DNA of 64,000 bases from the NCBI RefSeq assembly GCF_002845745.1, contig NZ_PIUM01000038.1:1-64000 (forward strand). The letters run 5' to 3'. The DNA comes from Telmatospirillum siberiense. Lineage in GTDB: Bacteria > Pseudomonadota > Alphaproteobacteria > Rhodospirillales > Magnetospirillaceae. Position numbers and translations under genes: made by a program. Under the pieces are notes generated by a model. The model was given only the letters and a program-made list of their open reading frames with translations. It was not told the origin of the DNA and ran no database searches. This document shows, one piece after another, positions 7,721-17,501 of this stretch (positions are counted from its first letter, which is position 1; each line of letters starts with the position of its first letter).

Positions 7721-8599
7721 TCAGGAAATCCGATCGCCGCCCGAACCATGGCGGCGCATATGCACCAGCCGCCGGAAACGCGGATCGTCGGGATTTTTCT
7801 CCAGGGCCGGCTTCTCATCGCGATAGGGTTTGACGCTGACGCTGTCGAACAGCTTGCGATCGGCGCCGACCGGGCAGACCTTGACGCAGACGCCACAGGG
7901 CCAGCGGGTTTCCGTTTTCAGTTCGATGTGATGGCGGGTGCAGGCGTCCTTGTCCAGATCGCCCAGGATTTCCCCCTTCCTGGCCTTGATGGCGTTGACC
8001 GGACACAATCTCGCGCAGAGACCGCATCCGTTGCAGACCTGCGTCAGCTCGGCATCCCCGTCCATATCGACGCCCAGAAATACCGAATTCAGCCGGATCC
8101 TGGGCCCCCATTGCGGGGTGAGCAGATTGTGCGACATACCGACGGAACCGAGCCCCGCATATTTGGCGGCGTAGGTATGGCTGAACGACCCGAATGGATT
8201 TTTCAGCAACACCTCCAGGCTGCCATAGCCGTCACGCGGCAGGCAAATCGCCGGAATGCCCTGCTCGACCAGCCAAACCGACAGACGATAGCTGATCTCG
8301 TCCAGAAGCCGGTTCGAGGTATCGTACATTTCCTGATAGTTGATCGACGGCGTCGATTCGATGATCGGCAACAGCATCGGCACGCCGAAGGACACCACCG
8401 CCCGCGCCTGCGGCCAGAGATCCTGCGGGCGGTACCCTTCGGGAACCTCGCCATGCGCCGCCCACCGATCGACCGGCGCGAAACCGACGATCGAGGCGCC
8501 GAGCCGGCGCGCTTCGGCGGTGATGGCGGTTCTCAGGACCGCCGCCTCTTTCGTTTCCGCCCTTTCGTCCGACGCCGATCGCGTCAACTGGATATTCAT
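7721..8599 (-). CDS. QueG-like 4Fe-4S protein (epoxyqueuosine reductase/dehalogenase-like), first copy
   Basis: A 292-aa protein with two C-terminal [4Fe-4S] motifs: CNGCGLCARLCP and a second set DACTRHH...CGVCVKVCP. The N-terminal part (LGASIVGFAPVDRW, ARAVVSFGVPM, KYAGLGSVGMSHNLLTPQWG) resembles the corrinoid-binding half of QueG and reductive dehalogenases. It is convergent with the activase gene and only 9 nt from it. A QueG role in tRNA queuosine is possible, but a second relative at 21762 and the catabolic context make a stand-alone redox role more likely. Start taken at MNIQLTR; an ATG nine codons earlier is open. Confidence 0.7.
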   Translation of the reverse strand: MNIQLTRSASDERAETKEAAVLRTAITAEARRLGASIVGFAPVDRWAAHGEVPEGYRPQDLWPQARAVVSFGVPMLLPIIESTPSINYQEMYDTSNRLLDEISYRLSVWLVEQGIPAICLPRDGYGSLEVLLKNPFGSFSHTYAAKYAGLGSVGMSHNLLTPQWGPRIRLNSVFLGVDMDGDAELTQVCNGCGLCARLCPVNAIKARKGEILGDLDKDACTRHHIELKTETRWPCGVCVKVCPVGADRKLFDSVSVKPYRDEKPALEKNPDDPRFRRLVHMRRHGSGGDRIS

Positions 8600-8902
8600 G
8601 AATTCCACGTCCCTGAGCCAAGCCACCTTTGGCTTGGCTCAAAAATATGTCCATCCAGTTTATAGATAAAGATAATTAAGGCCGATATTTTGAAAATCCC
8701 CCTTACCAACCAGGACGCGATGCCGCTCCACCAACGATGCGCCGATGTTCGATTTCTTCCCGCATAAGGCCGGCGTAAGATCGAACGGTTTGGGTAGTTT
8801 CCGAACCTGTCGCCATCGCCCGACCGATTCTAAAATTCAGACGACGATCGACGGAGAAGCCCGAAGGCCCTCCACGAAGGACGAAACCGCTGAAAGTGTC
8901 CG
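8600..8902. other. Intergenic region between divergent QueG-like and PPK2 genes
   Basis: No gene seen. The left part (8640-8700) is AT-rich, with TTTATAGATAAAGATAATTAA, and probably holds the promoter of the minus-strand gene. The right part is ordinary GC content and must contain the promoter of the PPK2 gene, but I see no clear -35/-10 pair. Confidence 0.5.
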
Positions 8903-9772
8903 ATGAAGATCAATTCACGCGATTATCAGGTGCGAGAGGGAGACGGGGTCTCTCTCAAAAAATGGCCGACCAAAGGGGACCCCGCCTACGCGTCGAAGAA
9001 GCACTATCACGAAATGATGCACGAGCATGTCGCGCAACTCAGCGCGCGCCAGCAGCTTCTTTACGCCTCCAATGCCCATGCCGTTCTGCTGATCTTCCAG
9101 GCGATGGACGCGGCGGGAAAAGATGGCGCCATCAAGCATGTGATGTCGGGGGTCAACCCGCAAGGTTGCCAGGTTTTCAGCTTCAAGCATCCCAGTCCCG
9201 CCGAACTGCAACATGATTTCCTGTGGCGGACCACCCGTGTCCTGCCGGAACGAGGGCAAATCGGCATCTTCAACCGATCCTATTACGAAGAGGTCTTGAT
9301 CGCCCGGGTCCATCCCGAGATTCTCCGCAGCGAAGGGCTCCCGGATTCCGTGCTCGATGAAACGACGGTCTGGCACGACCGCTACCGATCGATCCGGGAT
9401 TTGGAAAAACACCTTGCGAGGAACGGAACCCGCATCATCAAGATCTTCCTTCACCTTTCGAAGGAAGAGCAGCGGAAGCGATTTCTCGAACGTATCGACG
9501 ATCCCGACAAAAATTGGAAATTCAGCATCGCCGACATTGAGGAGCGGAAATTCTGGAAACAATATATGGCGGCCTATGAGGCCTGCCTGAGCGCGACCAG
9601 CACAGAAGACGCACCCTGGTACGTCGTTCCCGCCGACGACAAGAAAAATGCCCGGTTGATCGTTTCGCAAATCGTCCTCGACACGCTCGAAGATCTCAAA
9701 ATGACCTATCCGGAAACAACCGCGGAGCGCCGGCAGGAATTGCTGACGATCCGAGCACAGTTGACGAAGTAA
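8903..9772 (+). CDS. ppk2: Polyphosphate kinase 2 family protein
   Basis: Cytoplasmic phosphotransferase (289 aa) moving phosphate between polyphosphate and nucleotides. The Walker A-like [20 protein letters not shown] followed by [11 protein letters not shown] is the class III-type form (class I enzymes usually read GWDAAGKGG). [16 protein letters not shown] corresponds to the Walker B and lid-proximal region, and [20 protein letters not shown] to the lid. Class III enzymes phosphorylate AMP and ADP from polyphosphate; the class call rests on motif memory. The gene stands alone with its own upstream region. Confidence 0.88.
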   Translation: MKINSRDYQVREGDGVSLKKWPTKGDPAYASKKHYHEMMHEHVAQLSARQQLLYASNAHAVLLIFQAMDAAGKDGAIKHVMSGVNPQGCQVFSFKHPSPAELQHDFLWRTTRVLPERGQIGIFNRSYYEEVLIARVHPEILRSEGLPDSVLDETTVWHDRYRSIRDLEKHLARNGTRIIKIFLHLSKEEQRKRFLERIDDPDKNWKFSIADIEERKFWKQYMAAYEACLSATSTEDAPWYVVPADDKKNARLIVSQIVLDTLEDLKMTYPETTAERRQELLTIRAQLTK

Positions 9773-9886
9773 GACCCCGTAGATGTAAGGATCTATTGAC
9801 GAATCGACGGGTCCTTGACGTCTTTTCATCGCGACGCTATCTAAACCCCAGGGATTTCGCCCGGTTTCATCGGTAAGATAACGTCC

Positions 9887-11239
9887 ATGCGTCACCGGAT
9901 ATCCCTTCGAAGCCGCTGGCTGATTGCCGTGAGCATTCTGCTCGTCGCGTTCGTCATCGCCGTCGCCATCGCCAGCGCACTCGCCCCCACCCTGTTCCCC
10001 GGAGAAGAGCGGATGGGTGGGATGCGTCACGAGGTCGCCGCCTGCATCATCTTCGTCGGGAGCTATCTGGCACTCGCGATCGGCCGGATTCCCGGATTCT
10101 CCATCGATCGGGCCGGCATCGCCCTGGTCGGCGCGGGCCTGATGATCGCGTCGGGGGCATTATCCCTCGAGGAGGCCTACAAGGCCGTGGATCTCGACAC
10201 CATCACCCTCCTTCTCGGCATGATGATCGTCGTCGCCAGCCTGCGCCTCTCCGGCTTCTTCGCCGCCGCCAGCGCCTGGATCGGCATGCATGCGGGGCGC
10301 CCGATGATCCTGCTCGGCGCCGTCGTCGCCATTTCCGGCGGCCTTTCCGCCTTCCTGGTCAACGATGCGGTCTGCCTGGTGCTGACGCCGCTGGTGCTGG
10401 AATTGACGCTCGCGCTGGGGCGGCGTCCGATGCCCTATCTGCTGGCCGTGGCAATGGCGTCGAATATCGGATCGACCGCGACGATCACCGGCAACCCGCA
10501 GAACATCATGATCGGCAGCTTCTCTCATATCCCTTACGGCAAATTCGTCCTGGCGCTGGGCCCCGTCGCGCTGGCCGGACTGATCATCACCGTGGCGCTG
10601 ATCGCCGTCCTCCATCGCGCCGAATTCGCAGGCGTCGCGCGGCTGGACGCGCTTCGACAGAAGAACAGCGTCAATCGCGCGCTGGTCATCCGGGCACTGC
10701 TGGCGACGGTTATCCTGATCGCATCGTTCTTCTGCGGCGTGGTCCCGGCCAAAGCGGCGATCATCATCGGCGGCCTGCTGCTGCTGACCCGGCGCATGAA
10801 AAGCTGGCGGGTCTATGCGGAAATCGACTGGTCGCTGCTGCTGATGTTCTCGGGCCTTTTCATCATCGTCGCCGGCGCCGAACATGCGCTGCTCAGTCCC
10901 GAGGTCATTTCCGCCGCCGGCCGCCTTCAGCTCGATCGCATTCCCATTCTCAGCGCCGTGACGGCCGTGCTGTCCAATCTGCTCAGCAATGTGCCCGCCG
11001 TTCTGGTGATAAAGCCATTCGTCGATTCGCTGAAAGACCACGATACGGCATGGCTGGTGATCGCCATGTCCTCGACATTGGCGGGAAACTTCACCGTGCT
11101 GGGCTCGGTCGCCAATCTGATCGTCGTCCAGAGGGCGGCGGTTTCCGGGGTTACCATCGGCTTCTGGGATTACTTCAGGGTCGGCGCGCCGCTGACCGCC
11201 ATCACCCTGATCCTTGGGACATGGTGGCTATGGCTTTGA
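9887..11239 (+). CDS. Anion permease of the ArsB/NhaD/CitM-like (IT) superfamily
   Basis: Integral membrane transporter (450 aa, about 11-12 hydrophobic segments). ITGNPQNIMIGSFSHIPYGK is the conserved GNPQN half-site of the ion transporter superfamily, and the second half near residues 400-415 reads GNFTVLGSVANLIVV. These loops bind the substrate anion or Na+ in relatives such as YbiR and ArsB. The substrate cannot be told from sequence. Proximity to PPK2 (115 nt) hints at phosphate-linked anions, but this is weak. Confidence 0.78.
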   Translation: MRHRISLRSRWLIAVSILLVAFVIAVAIASALAPTLFPGEERMGGMRHEVAACIIFVGSYLALAIGRIPGFSIDRAGIALVGAGLMIASGALSLEEAYKAVDLDTITLLLGMMIVVASLRLSGFFAAASAWIGMHAGRPMILLGAVVAISGGLSAFLVNDAVCLVLTPLVLELTLALGRRPMPYLLAVAMASNIGSTATITGNPQNIMIGSFSHIPYGKFVLALGPVALAGLIITVALIAVLHRAEFAGVARLDALRQKNSVNRALVIRALLATVILIASFFCGVVPAKAAIIIGGLLLLTRRMKSWRVYAEIDWSLLLMFSGLFIIVAGAEHALLSPEVISAAGRLQLDRIPILSAVTAVLSNLLSNVPAVLVIKPFVDSLKDHDTAWLVIAMSSTLAGNFTVLGSVANLIVVQRAAVSGVTIGFWDYFRVGAPLTAITLILGTWWLWL

Positions 11240-11294
11240 CCCTGCCGGGTTTCCGAACCTGTCTCACCCATCGCAACGGCGGGATCAATCGGGT

Positions 11295-11832
11295 ATGAGC
11301 GGCACCGACGCACCGGAGGAGATCGCTCCCAAGGCCGCTTTCGTGGGCCTGTCCCTCGACGCCACCAACTTCTTGCTTGCCGATGTCCGCGGCGCGCTCG
11401 GACCTTATCTCAATGTCTTCCTGGTCACCCAGCAGCATTGGAGCCAGTCCGAAGTCGGATTGGTAACCAGCCTCGGCGGCATTCTGGCGCTGGCCGTCCA
11501 AACCCCCATCGGCGGCGCGATCGACGAAACCCGGGCTCGGACAACAGCGTCTGGCTGATCGGAGTCCAGTTGCTCGATGGCGTCGGTGCCGGAATTTTCG
11601 GCGTCCTCACCCCCTGGTGATCGCCGATATCATGCGTGGTACCGGCCGCTACAACCTGGCCCTGGGAGCCATCGCGACGATGGCGGGGATCGGCGCTTCG
11701 CTGAGTGGACTGGCGGCAGGACTCATTGTCGACCACTTCGGATATGACACGACCTTTCTTGTCCTGGCCGCCGTTGCCGCCACGGCTCTGACCGTCTTCG
11801 CTCTCGGGATGCCGGAAACCGCCGCACGATGA
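11295..11832 (+). pseudogene. Broken MFS transporter gene
   Basis: The first piece (from ATG 11295) encodes a normal MFS start, FLLADVRGALGPYLNVFLVT then GLVTSLGGILALAVQTPIGG, up to the helix 2-3 loop. Translation then continues only in another frame (LIGVQLLDGVGAGIFGVLTP, about 11545-11610) and finally in a third (IADIMRGTGRYNLALGAIAT to PETAAR, stop at 11832). The second and third pieces match the late helices of the same transporter family. At least two frameshifts and loss of the middle (roughly seven helices) are needed to explain this; about 180 of some 400 residues remain. Confidence 0.8.
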
Positions 11833-12051
11833 TCCATCGATAGGTAATTTCCGAGTCTGCCGGGCGACAGCCTTGGTCGTTATTCTATGCAAAGCCGACG
11901 TTGAGACCACCGATTCGTCGCCATCCGGCGGCTGACGCCCATTCTCCCAGCCCCTCGGGACCCCAATGTCCGGTGAGAGAAATTCGGATAACGGCCGAGC
12001 GGGCCGACACCACAGCCGCCCCCACATCTTATTCTTCGGGACATACCGGAT

Positions 12052-12456
12052 ATGCTTGCCATTTCCCTTCAAAAGCTCGCTTTCATCATCGAAAAAGCGC
12101 GCGAATTCGATGCCGAAACTCCGGCGGATGCCGGGGACACCGACTCGAATCCGACCGACGATGGCGAAGGGGCGATCCTTCTGGATACGCCTGATAATTC
12201 GACCGCCGAGGAATTGCGCGATGCGATCGACGGCCTGAATACGGACGAACAGGAAGAACTTCTGGCCCTCATCTGGATCGGTCGCGGTGATTTCGACAAG
12301 GATGACTGGCAAATGGCGATAAGCCAGGCGCGACAACGCCGGACGGCGTCCGAAGCCGACTATCTGATCGGAACTCCGCTGCTTGCCGACTATCTCGAGG
12401 AAGCGGCATCCGCGCTCGGCCTGTCGCTTGAGGAGTTCGAAATGAACCGCGAATAG
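12052..12456 (+). CDS. DUF3775 domain protein
   Basis: Acidic 134-aa cytoplasmic protein. MLAISLQKLAFIIEKAREFD at the N-terminus, the central LNTDEQEELLALIWIGRGDF and the C-terminal LIGTPLLADYLEEAASALGL fit the DUF3775 family common in Alphaproteobacteria. No function is established for the family and there are no catalytic or membrane signatures. Monocistronic as far as the flanks show. Confidence 0.75.
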   Translation: MLAISLQKLAFIIEKAREFDAETPADAGDTDSNPTDDGEGAILLDTPDNSTAEELRDAIDGLNTDEQEELLALIWIGRGDFDKDDWQMAISQARQRRTASEADYLIGTPLLADYLEEAASALGLSLEEFEMNRE

Positions 12457-12576
12457 CCCGGAAGCCCGTTGATCAACAAAACACCCTTCAAGACTCCTTC
12501 AAGAACGGCAAGAACCCATATTGATCAAAGACGCATGATCGCCGAGGCCTCCAACCATTTCGGGACTCCCTGCACG

Positions 12577-13668
12577 ATGAGCACATTATTCTCCCCCATC
12601 GCACTTGGGCCGCTGACGGCGGCGAACCGCATTTTCATGGCGCCACTGACGCGCTGCCGGGCCGACGCCCGACATGTTCCGACCGCCCTGATGGCCCAAT
12701 ATTATGCCCAGCGCGCCAGCGCGGGACTGATCGTCGCGGAAGCCACCATGGCGATCGAGGGCAACTCGGCCTTCTGGATGGAGCCGGGAATTTACTCCGC
12801 CGCCCAGGTGACCGCCTGGAAGACGGTGACCGATGCCGTTCATGCCGCCGGCGGACGAATATTCCTCCAGATCTGGCATGGGGGACGCGCCTGCCATCCG
12901 CTGCTCAACGACGGCGCGCAACCGGTTGCCCCCAGCCCGATCGCCATCGTCGGGGACGAGGTCCATACGCCGGAGGGGAAGAAACCCTATGTCATGCCCC
13001 GGGAACTTCGCGACGACGAATTGCCGGGCATTGTCGCTGGCTTCAAAAAGGCGGCGGAGAACGCGCTCGGCGCCGGCTTCGACGGGGTCGAGGTCCATGG
13101 CGCCAACGGTTATCTGTTGGATGAATTCTTGCGCAACGGCGCGAACAAGCGCGGCGGAGCTTATGGCGGCTCGCTCGAAAACCGGGCGCGCCTGATGTTC
13201 GAAGTGATCGAGGCCGCCATCGGCGTCTGGGGCGGCGGCCGGGTCGGTTTGCGGATTTCGCCGCTCAACAGCTTCAACAGCATGATCGACAGCGACCCGA
13301 TCGGCCTTTCCACCTGGCTGGCCGAACGGCTCAATGATTTCAACCTCGCCTATCTGCATGCCATGCGCGGTGATTTCTTCAGTCAGCAGAAAGGCGATGT
13401 GATGACGCCCATCCGGGCGCATTACAAAGGGGTGCTCGTCGGCAACATGGGCTACACGCCGGAAGAGGCCGACAAAGCCGTCGCCGATGGAAAGCTGGAC
13501 GCCGTCGCCTTTGGCAGCGGTTTTCTGGCGAATCCCGACCTCCCGGCAAGGATCAAGGCCGGCGCCAAACTCAATCCGGCCAATCCGGCGACATTCTATT
13601 CCCCCGGACCGGAAGGCTATACGGACTACCCCGTCCTGGCCGATCGCGTCTCGGGGAGTATTGCCTAA
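12577..13668 (+). CDS. Old yellow enzyme family ene-reductase (NemA-like)
   Basis: FMN-dependent, NAD(P)H-using reductase (363 aa) of activated C=C bonds, N-ethylmaleimide or nitro esters. It starts MSTLFSPIALGPLTAANRIF-MAPLTRCRA, the classic OYE N-terminus; LQIWHGGRACHP carries the substrate-binding His, EVHGANGYLLDEFL the FMN-side loop, and GNMGYTPEEADKAVADGKLD plus AFGSGFLANPDLP the FMN-phosphate region. The frame is open 36 codons further upstream (ATG at 12469), but that stretch lacks family similarity, so I place the start at 12577. Confidence 0.9.
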   Translation: MSTLFSPIALGPLTAANRIFMAPLTRCRADARHVPTALMAQYYAQRASAGLIVAEATMAIEGNSAFWMEPGIYSAAQVTAWKTVTDAVHAAGGRIFLQIWHGGRACHPLLNDGAQPVAPSPIAIVGDEVHTPEGKKPYVMPRELRDDELPGIVAGFKKAAENALGAGFDGVEVHGANGYLLDEFLRNGANKRGGAYGGSLENRARLMFEVIEAAIGVWGGGRVGLRISPLNSFNSMIDSDPIGLSTWLAERLNDFNLAYLHAMRGDFFSQQKGDVMTPIRAHYKGVLVGNMGYTPEEADKAVADGKLDAVAFGSGFLANPDLPARIKAGAKLNPANPATFYSPGPEGYTDYPVLADRVSGSIA

Positions 13669-13745
13669 TAAATAGGCGTAATATCACTACGCTCAAATTC
13701 TGTGCTGAAATGTCAAACGGGTTGACTCGCCGCCTTGCCATACTG

Positions 13746-13768
13746 CCGCTTCAATTTGACCGAAGCGG
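13746..13768 (+). promoter_or_regulatory. Inverted repeat in the eutB leader
   Basis: CCGCTTC (13746-13752) and GAAGCGG (13762-13768) are perfect inverted repeats around a 9-nt centre, ending 10 nt before the eutB start. It could be an operator for the AraC-type regulator encoded at the end of the operon or an RNA hairpin limiting ribosome access. The sequence cannot tell these apart. Confidence 0.4.
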
Positions 13769-13777
13769 TATGAAGCA

Positions 13778-15169
13778 ATGTCCCAGTTCGCGACCACTGC
13801 CGGCGGCGAGCGCCACGTCTTTCCCGATCTGAAGACGGTCCTGGCCTGTGCCTCGCCGCGCCGCTCGGGCGACGAGTTGGCGGGCATCGCCGCCGCAAGC
13901 GACGTGCGCCGGGTCGCCGCCCGGATGGTTCTGGCCGATCTTCCGCTGACCGTCTTTCTCGACCATCCCCTGGTGCCCTATGAGGAAGACGAGGTCACCC
14001 GGCTGATCGTCGATGGGCACGACGCCCGGGCCTTCGCGCCCGTCGCCCATATGACGGTCGGACAATTCCGCGACTGGCTGCTGTCCTATGCCGCCACGCC
14101 CGATGTCCTGACCGCCCTGGCCCCCGGCTTGACGCCGGAAATGGCGGCCGCCGTTTCCAAGCTGATGCGCAACATCGACCTCGTTACGGTGGCATCGAAA
14201 TGCCGGGTGGTGACGGCCTTCCGCACCACCATCGGTCTGCCCGGATGCCTGTCGTCGCGCCTGCAGCCCAACCACCCCACGGACGATCCGTTGGGAATCG
14301 CCGCCTCCACCCTGGATGGCCTGCTGTTCGGCATCGGCGACGCCGTCATCGGCATCAATCCCGCCTCCGACAATCTGGACGCCTGCATGACCCTGATCCG
14401 GATGCAGGACGAGGTCCGGCGGCGTTTCGACATTCCGACGCAATCCTGCGTGCTCACCCACGTCACCAACACCATCGCGGCCATCGAACGGGGAGCGCCG
14501 GTGGACCTGGTCTTCCAGAGCATCGCCGGAACCGAGGCGGCCAACCGGGGCTTCGGCATCGATCTGGCGATCCTCGCCGAGGCCCGGCAGGCCGCCCTGG
14601 AATTGCGGCGCGGCACCGTCGGCGACAATGTCATGTATTTCGAGACCGGCCAGGGCAGCGCCCTGTCGGCCGACGCGCACCACGGCGTCGATCAGCAAAC
14701 CATCGAGGCGCGGGCCTATGGCGTGGCGCGGGCTTTCGCCCCCCTGCTGGTCAACACGGTGGTCGGCTTCATCGGCCCCGAATATCTCTACGACGCCAAA
14801 CAGATCACCCGGGCCGGGCTGGAGGATCACTTCTGCGGCAAGCTGCTCGGCGTGCCGATGGGCGTCGACGTCTGCTACACCAACCATGCCGAGGCCGACC
14901 AGGACGACATGGACGTCCTGATGACCCTGCTGGGCACCGCCGGCGTCAATTTCCTGATCGCCGTCCCCGGCGCGGACGACGTGATGCTGAACTATCAGAG
15001 TCTCGGCTATCACGATGTCCTGACATTGCGCCATCTGCTGGGGCGCCGCCCCGCTCCCGAATTCGAAGCCTGGCTGTCCCGAATGGGCATGCTCGACGAG
15101 ACCGGGCGCCTGCCGCCCCAGGGGCCCCACGCCGGATCGGTGACCCGTCTACTGGGAAATGGAGCCTGA
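13778..15169 (+). CDS. eutB: Ethanolamine ammonia-lyase large subunit
   Basis: Adenosylcobalamin-dependent enzyme subunit (463 aa) that converts ethanolamine to acetaldehyde and ammonia together with EutC. Family stretches include SRLQPNHPTDDPLGIAASTL, DAVIGINPASDN, VFQSIAGTEAANRGFGIDLA, MYFETGQGSALSADAHHGVD and GVDVCYTNHAEADQDDMD. The substrate-binding Glu lies in FETGQGS as in known EutB. Length matches the family. The stop is two bases from the eutC ATG, and the operon continues into a permease and a regulator. Confidence 0.97.
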   Translation: MSQFATTAGGERHVFPDLKTVLACASPRRSGDELAGIAAASDVRRVAARMVLADLPLTVFLDHPLVPYEEDEVTRLIVDGHDARAFAPVAHMTVGQFRDWLLSYAATPDVLTALAPGLTPEMAAAVSKLMRNIDLVTVASKCRVVTAFRTTIGLPGCLSSRLQPNHPTDDPLGIAASTLDGLLFGIGDAVIGINPASDNLDACMTLIRMQDEVRRRFDIPTQSCVLTHVTNTIAAIERGAPVDLVFQSIAGTEAANRGFGIDLAILAEARQAALELRRGTVGDNVMYFETGQGSALSADAHHGVDQQTIEARAYGVARAFAPLLVNTVVGFIGPEYLYDAKQITRAGLEDHFCGKLLGVPMGVDVCYTNHAEADQDDMDVLMTLLGTAGVNFLIAVPGADDVMLNYQSLGYHDVLTLRHLLGRRPAPEFEAWLSRMGMLDETGRLPPQGPHAGSVTRLLGNGA

Positions 15170-15171
15170 TC

Positions 15172-15945
15172 ATGGCCGACGAAGCGATCCCCTTCGATCC
15201 GTTCGCCCGCTTCCGCCTGGCCACCCGTGCCCGGATCGGCCTGGGACGGTCGGGTGACGCCCTGCCCAGCCGGCACCTCCTCTCCTTTCAACTGGCGCAT
15301 GCCCTGGCCCGCGATGCGGTGAACGGCTCCGTCGACTGGGACGGTCTGACGGCGGGTCTCCCGGATGGCGTGGAAACCGTGGCCGTGCACAGCGCCGCCC
15401 CGGATCGTCAGACCTATCTGCGGCGTCCGGATCTGGGCCGACGCCTCGAAGCCGAAAGTCTGGGCCGGCTGTCCCATGCCGGCTGGGACCTCGCGCTGGT
15501 GGTCGCCGACGGTCTATCGGCGGCGGCCGTCCAAGCCTGGGCGCCGGCCACAGCCATCGAAATCCTGACCCGTCTCAAGGATTGGAAGGTGGCCCCCATC
15601 GTCCTCGCCCGACAAGCCCGCGTCGCCCTCGGCGACCATGTCGGGGAGCGTCTCGGGGCGCGCATGGTCGCGGTTTTGATCGGCGAACGCCCCGGACTTT
15701 CCGTGGCGGATTCCTTGGGGATCTACCTCACCTACGCGCCCCGGCCGGGATGCCGGGACGCCGAACGGAACTGCATTTCCAACATTCATGCCGACGGCCT
15801 GTCACCGGCCCAGGCGGCGGAAAAGCTGGTCTGGCTGGCCCGGGAGGGCATGCGGAGAAAACTCACCGGCGTCGGCCTGAAAGAGGAAACGCCATCGACT
15901 TCCATCGCCGGCAAAGAAGTCCCGGCCATACCGAACGACGCTTAG
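15172..15945 (+). CDS. eutC: Ethanolamine ammonia-lyase small subunit
   Basis: Small, cobalamin-contacting subunit (257 aa). Diagnostic stretches are TRARIGLGRSGDALP, LLSFQLAHALARDAV, LVVADGLSAAAVQ, LIGERPGLSVADSLGIYLTY and PGCRDAERNCISNIHADGLS. The gene follows eutB after two bases. No microcompartment shell genes, reactivase EutA or aldehyde dehydrogenase are present in the window, so acetaldehyde must be handled elsewhere. Confidence 0.97.
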   Translation: MADEAIPFDPFARFRLATRARIGLGRSGDALPSRHLLSFQLAHALARDAVNGSVDWDGLTAGLPDGVETVAVHSAAPDRQTYLRRPDLGRRLEAESLGRLSHAGWDLALVVADGLSAAAVQAWAPATAIEILTRLKDWKVAPIVLARQARVALGDHVGERLGARMVAVLIGERPGLSVADSLGIYLTYAPRPGCRDAERNCISNIHADGLSPAQAAEKLVWLAREGMRRKLTGVGLKEETPSTSIAGKEVPAIPNDA

Positions 15946-16032
15946 GAACCGGGAGGGAACGGAGGAACGCTTTCCGGTCTTGCGATCCCCGCCCCCTTCT
16001 CGTCGGTCCCTCGCACAGCAGAGGAAAAAAAC

Positions 16033-17442
16033 ATGTCAGACCATCACACGTCCGAACTCAAGCGAAGCCTGTCCGGCCTCCATCTGTGGGGCATCGCCGT
16101 GGGGCTGGTGATCTCCGGCGAATATTTCGGGTGGTCCTACGGCTGGTCGACCGCCGGAACGCTGGGTTTCCTGCTGACCACCATCCTCATCGCCGCGATG
16201 TACACCACCTTCATCTTCAGCTTCACCGAATTGACCACCGCCATTCCCCATGCGGGGGGGCCCTTCGCCTATTCCTACCGGGCATTCGGATCCTTCGGCG
16301 GCTTTGTCGCGGGATTCGCCACATTGGTCGAATTCGTCTTCGCGCCGCCGGCCATCGCCCTGGCGATCGGCGCCTATCTCAATGTGCAGTTCCCCGCGCT
16401 CGATCCCAAGCTGGCCGCCGTCGGCGCCTATGTGGTCTTCATGGGATTGAACATCGCAGGCGTCACCATCGCGGCCACTTTCGAGTTGTTCATCACCGTC
16501 CTGGCCATCATCGAACTGCTGGTGTTCATGGGGGTCGTCGCGCCCGGCTTCAGCTGGGACCACTTCACCGCCTTCGGCTGGTCCGGTTCGGCGGATTTCT
16601 CGACGGGCTCCTTGAGCGGCGTATTCGCGGCCATTCCCTTCGCCATCTGGTTCTTCCTGGCCATCGAAGGCGCCGCCATGGCCGCCGAGGAAACCAAAAA
16701 CCCCTCCAAAACCGTTCCCATCGCCTATATCGCCGGCATCCTCACCCTGGTCGTCCTCGCCTTCGGCACCATGGTCATGGCGGGCGGAGCAGGCGACTGG
16801 CGGCAACTCTCCGACATCAACGATCCGCTGCCCCAGGCGATGAAGATGATCGTCGGCGAACAGTCCGGCTGGCTGCATATGCTGGTGTGGATCGGATTGT
16901 TCGGCCTGATAGCCTCGTTCCACGGCATCATCATGGGCTATTCCCGGCAGATCTTCGCCCTGGCCCGGGCGGGTTTCCTGCCGCGCGGCCTCGCCCGGGT
17001 CAACAGCCGGACGAAAACCCCCATCGCCGCCATCCTGGCCGGCGGGGTCGTTGGAATCGCCGCCATTTTTTCGGACAATCTGATCGTCATCGCCGGACAG
17101 CCGCTGACGGCGAACATCGTCACCATGTCGGTGTTCGGCGCCATCGTCATGTATATCATGTCCATGGCGGCACTGTTCACGCTGCGCCGGAGCGAACCGA
17201 CCCTGGACCGGCCGTTCCGCGCCCCGTTCTATCCCGTCTTTCCCGGCATCGCCCTGGTCACCGCGCTGATCGCCCTCGGCACCATGATCTACTTCAATCT
17301 GCTGGTCTTCGCCGTGTTCTGCGGCCTGTTCATCCTGGGGTTCGCCTTCTACCGCCTGACCCCCGTCCTGCGGGAACAGGCCGAGGGGGATGAACTGCTC
17401 TCCATGGCGCCCGGCATGGACACGCCGCCTGCCGCCGAATAA
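16033..17442 (+). CDS. eat: APC-family ethanolamine permease
   Basis: Twelve-segment amino acid/polyamine/organocation transporter (469 aa). The N-terminal LSGLHLWGIAVGLVISGEYF-GWSYGW and AAEETKNPSKTVPIAY are typical of proteobacterial ethanolamine permeases, and the gene lies directly after eutBC. It would import ethanolamine at the inner membrane. There is an 87-nt gap after eutC and a ribosome-binding site CAGAGGAAA before the ATG. Confidence 0.92.
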   Translation: MSDHHTSELKRSLSGLHLWGIAVGLVISGEYFGWSYGWSTAGTLGFLLTTILIAAMYTTFIFSFTELTTAIPHAGGPFAYSYRAFGSFGGFVAGFATLVEFVFAPPAIALAIGAYLNVQFPALDPKLAAVGAYVVFMGLNIAGVTIAATFELFITVLAIIELLVFMGVVAPGFSWDHFTAFGWSGSADFSTGSLSGVFAAIPFAIWFFLAIEGAAMAAEETKNPSKTVPIAYIAGILTLVVLAFGTMVMAGGAGDWRQLSDINDPLPQAMKMIVGEQSGWLHMLVWIGLFGLIASFHGIIMGYSRQIFALARAGFLPRGLARVNSRTKTPIAAILAGGVVGIAAIFSDNLIVIAGQPLTANIVTMSVFGAIVMYIMSMAALFTLRRSEPTLDRPFRAPFYPVFPGIALVTALIALGTMIYFNLLVFAVFCGLFILGFAFYRLTPVLREQAEGDELLSMAPGMDTPPAAE

Positions 17443-17501
17443 TCCGGACGCTCCCGGCACGGGTCTTGCGTGACGTAAAGACACGCGCCGGGATATGGAA
17501 A

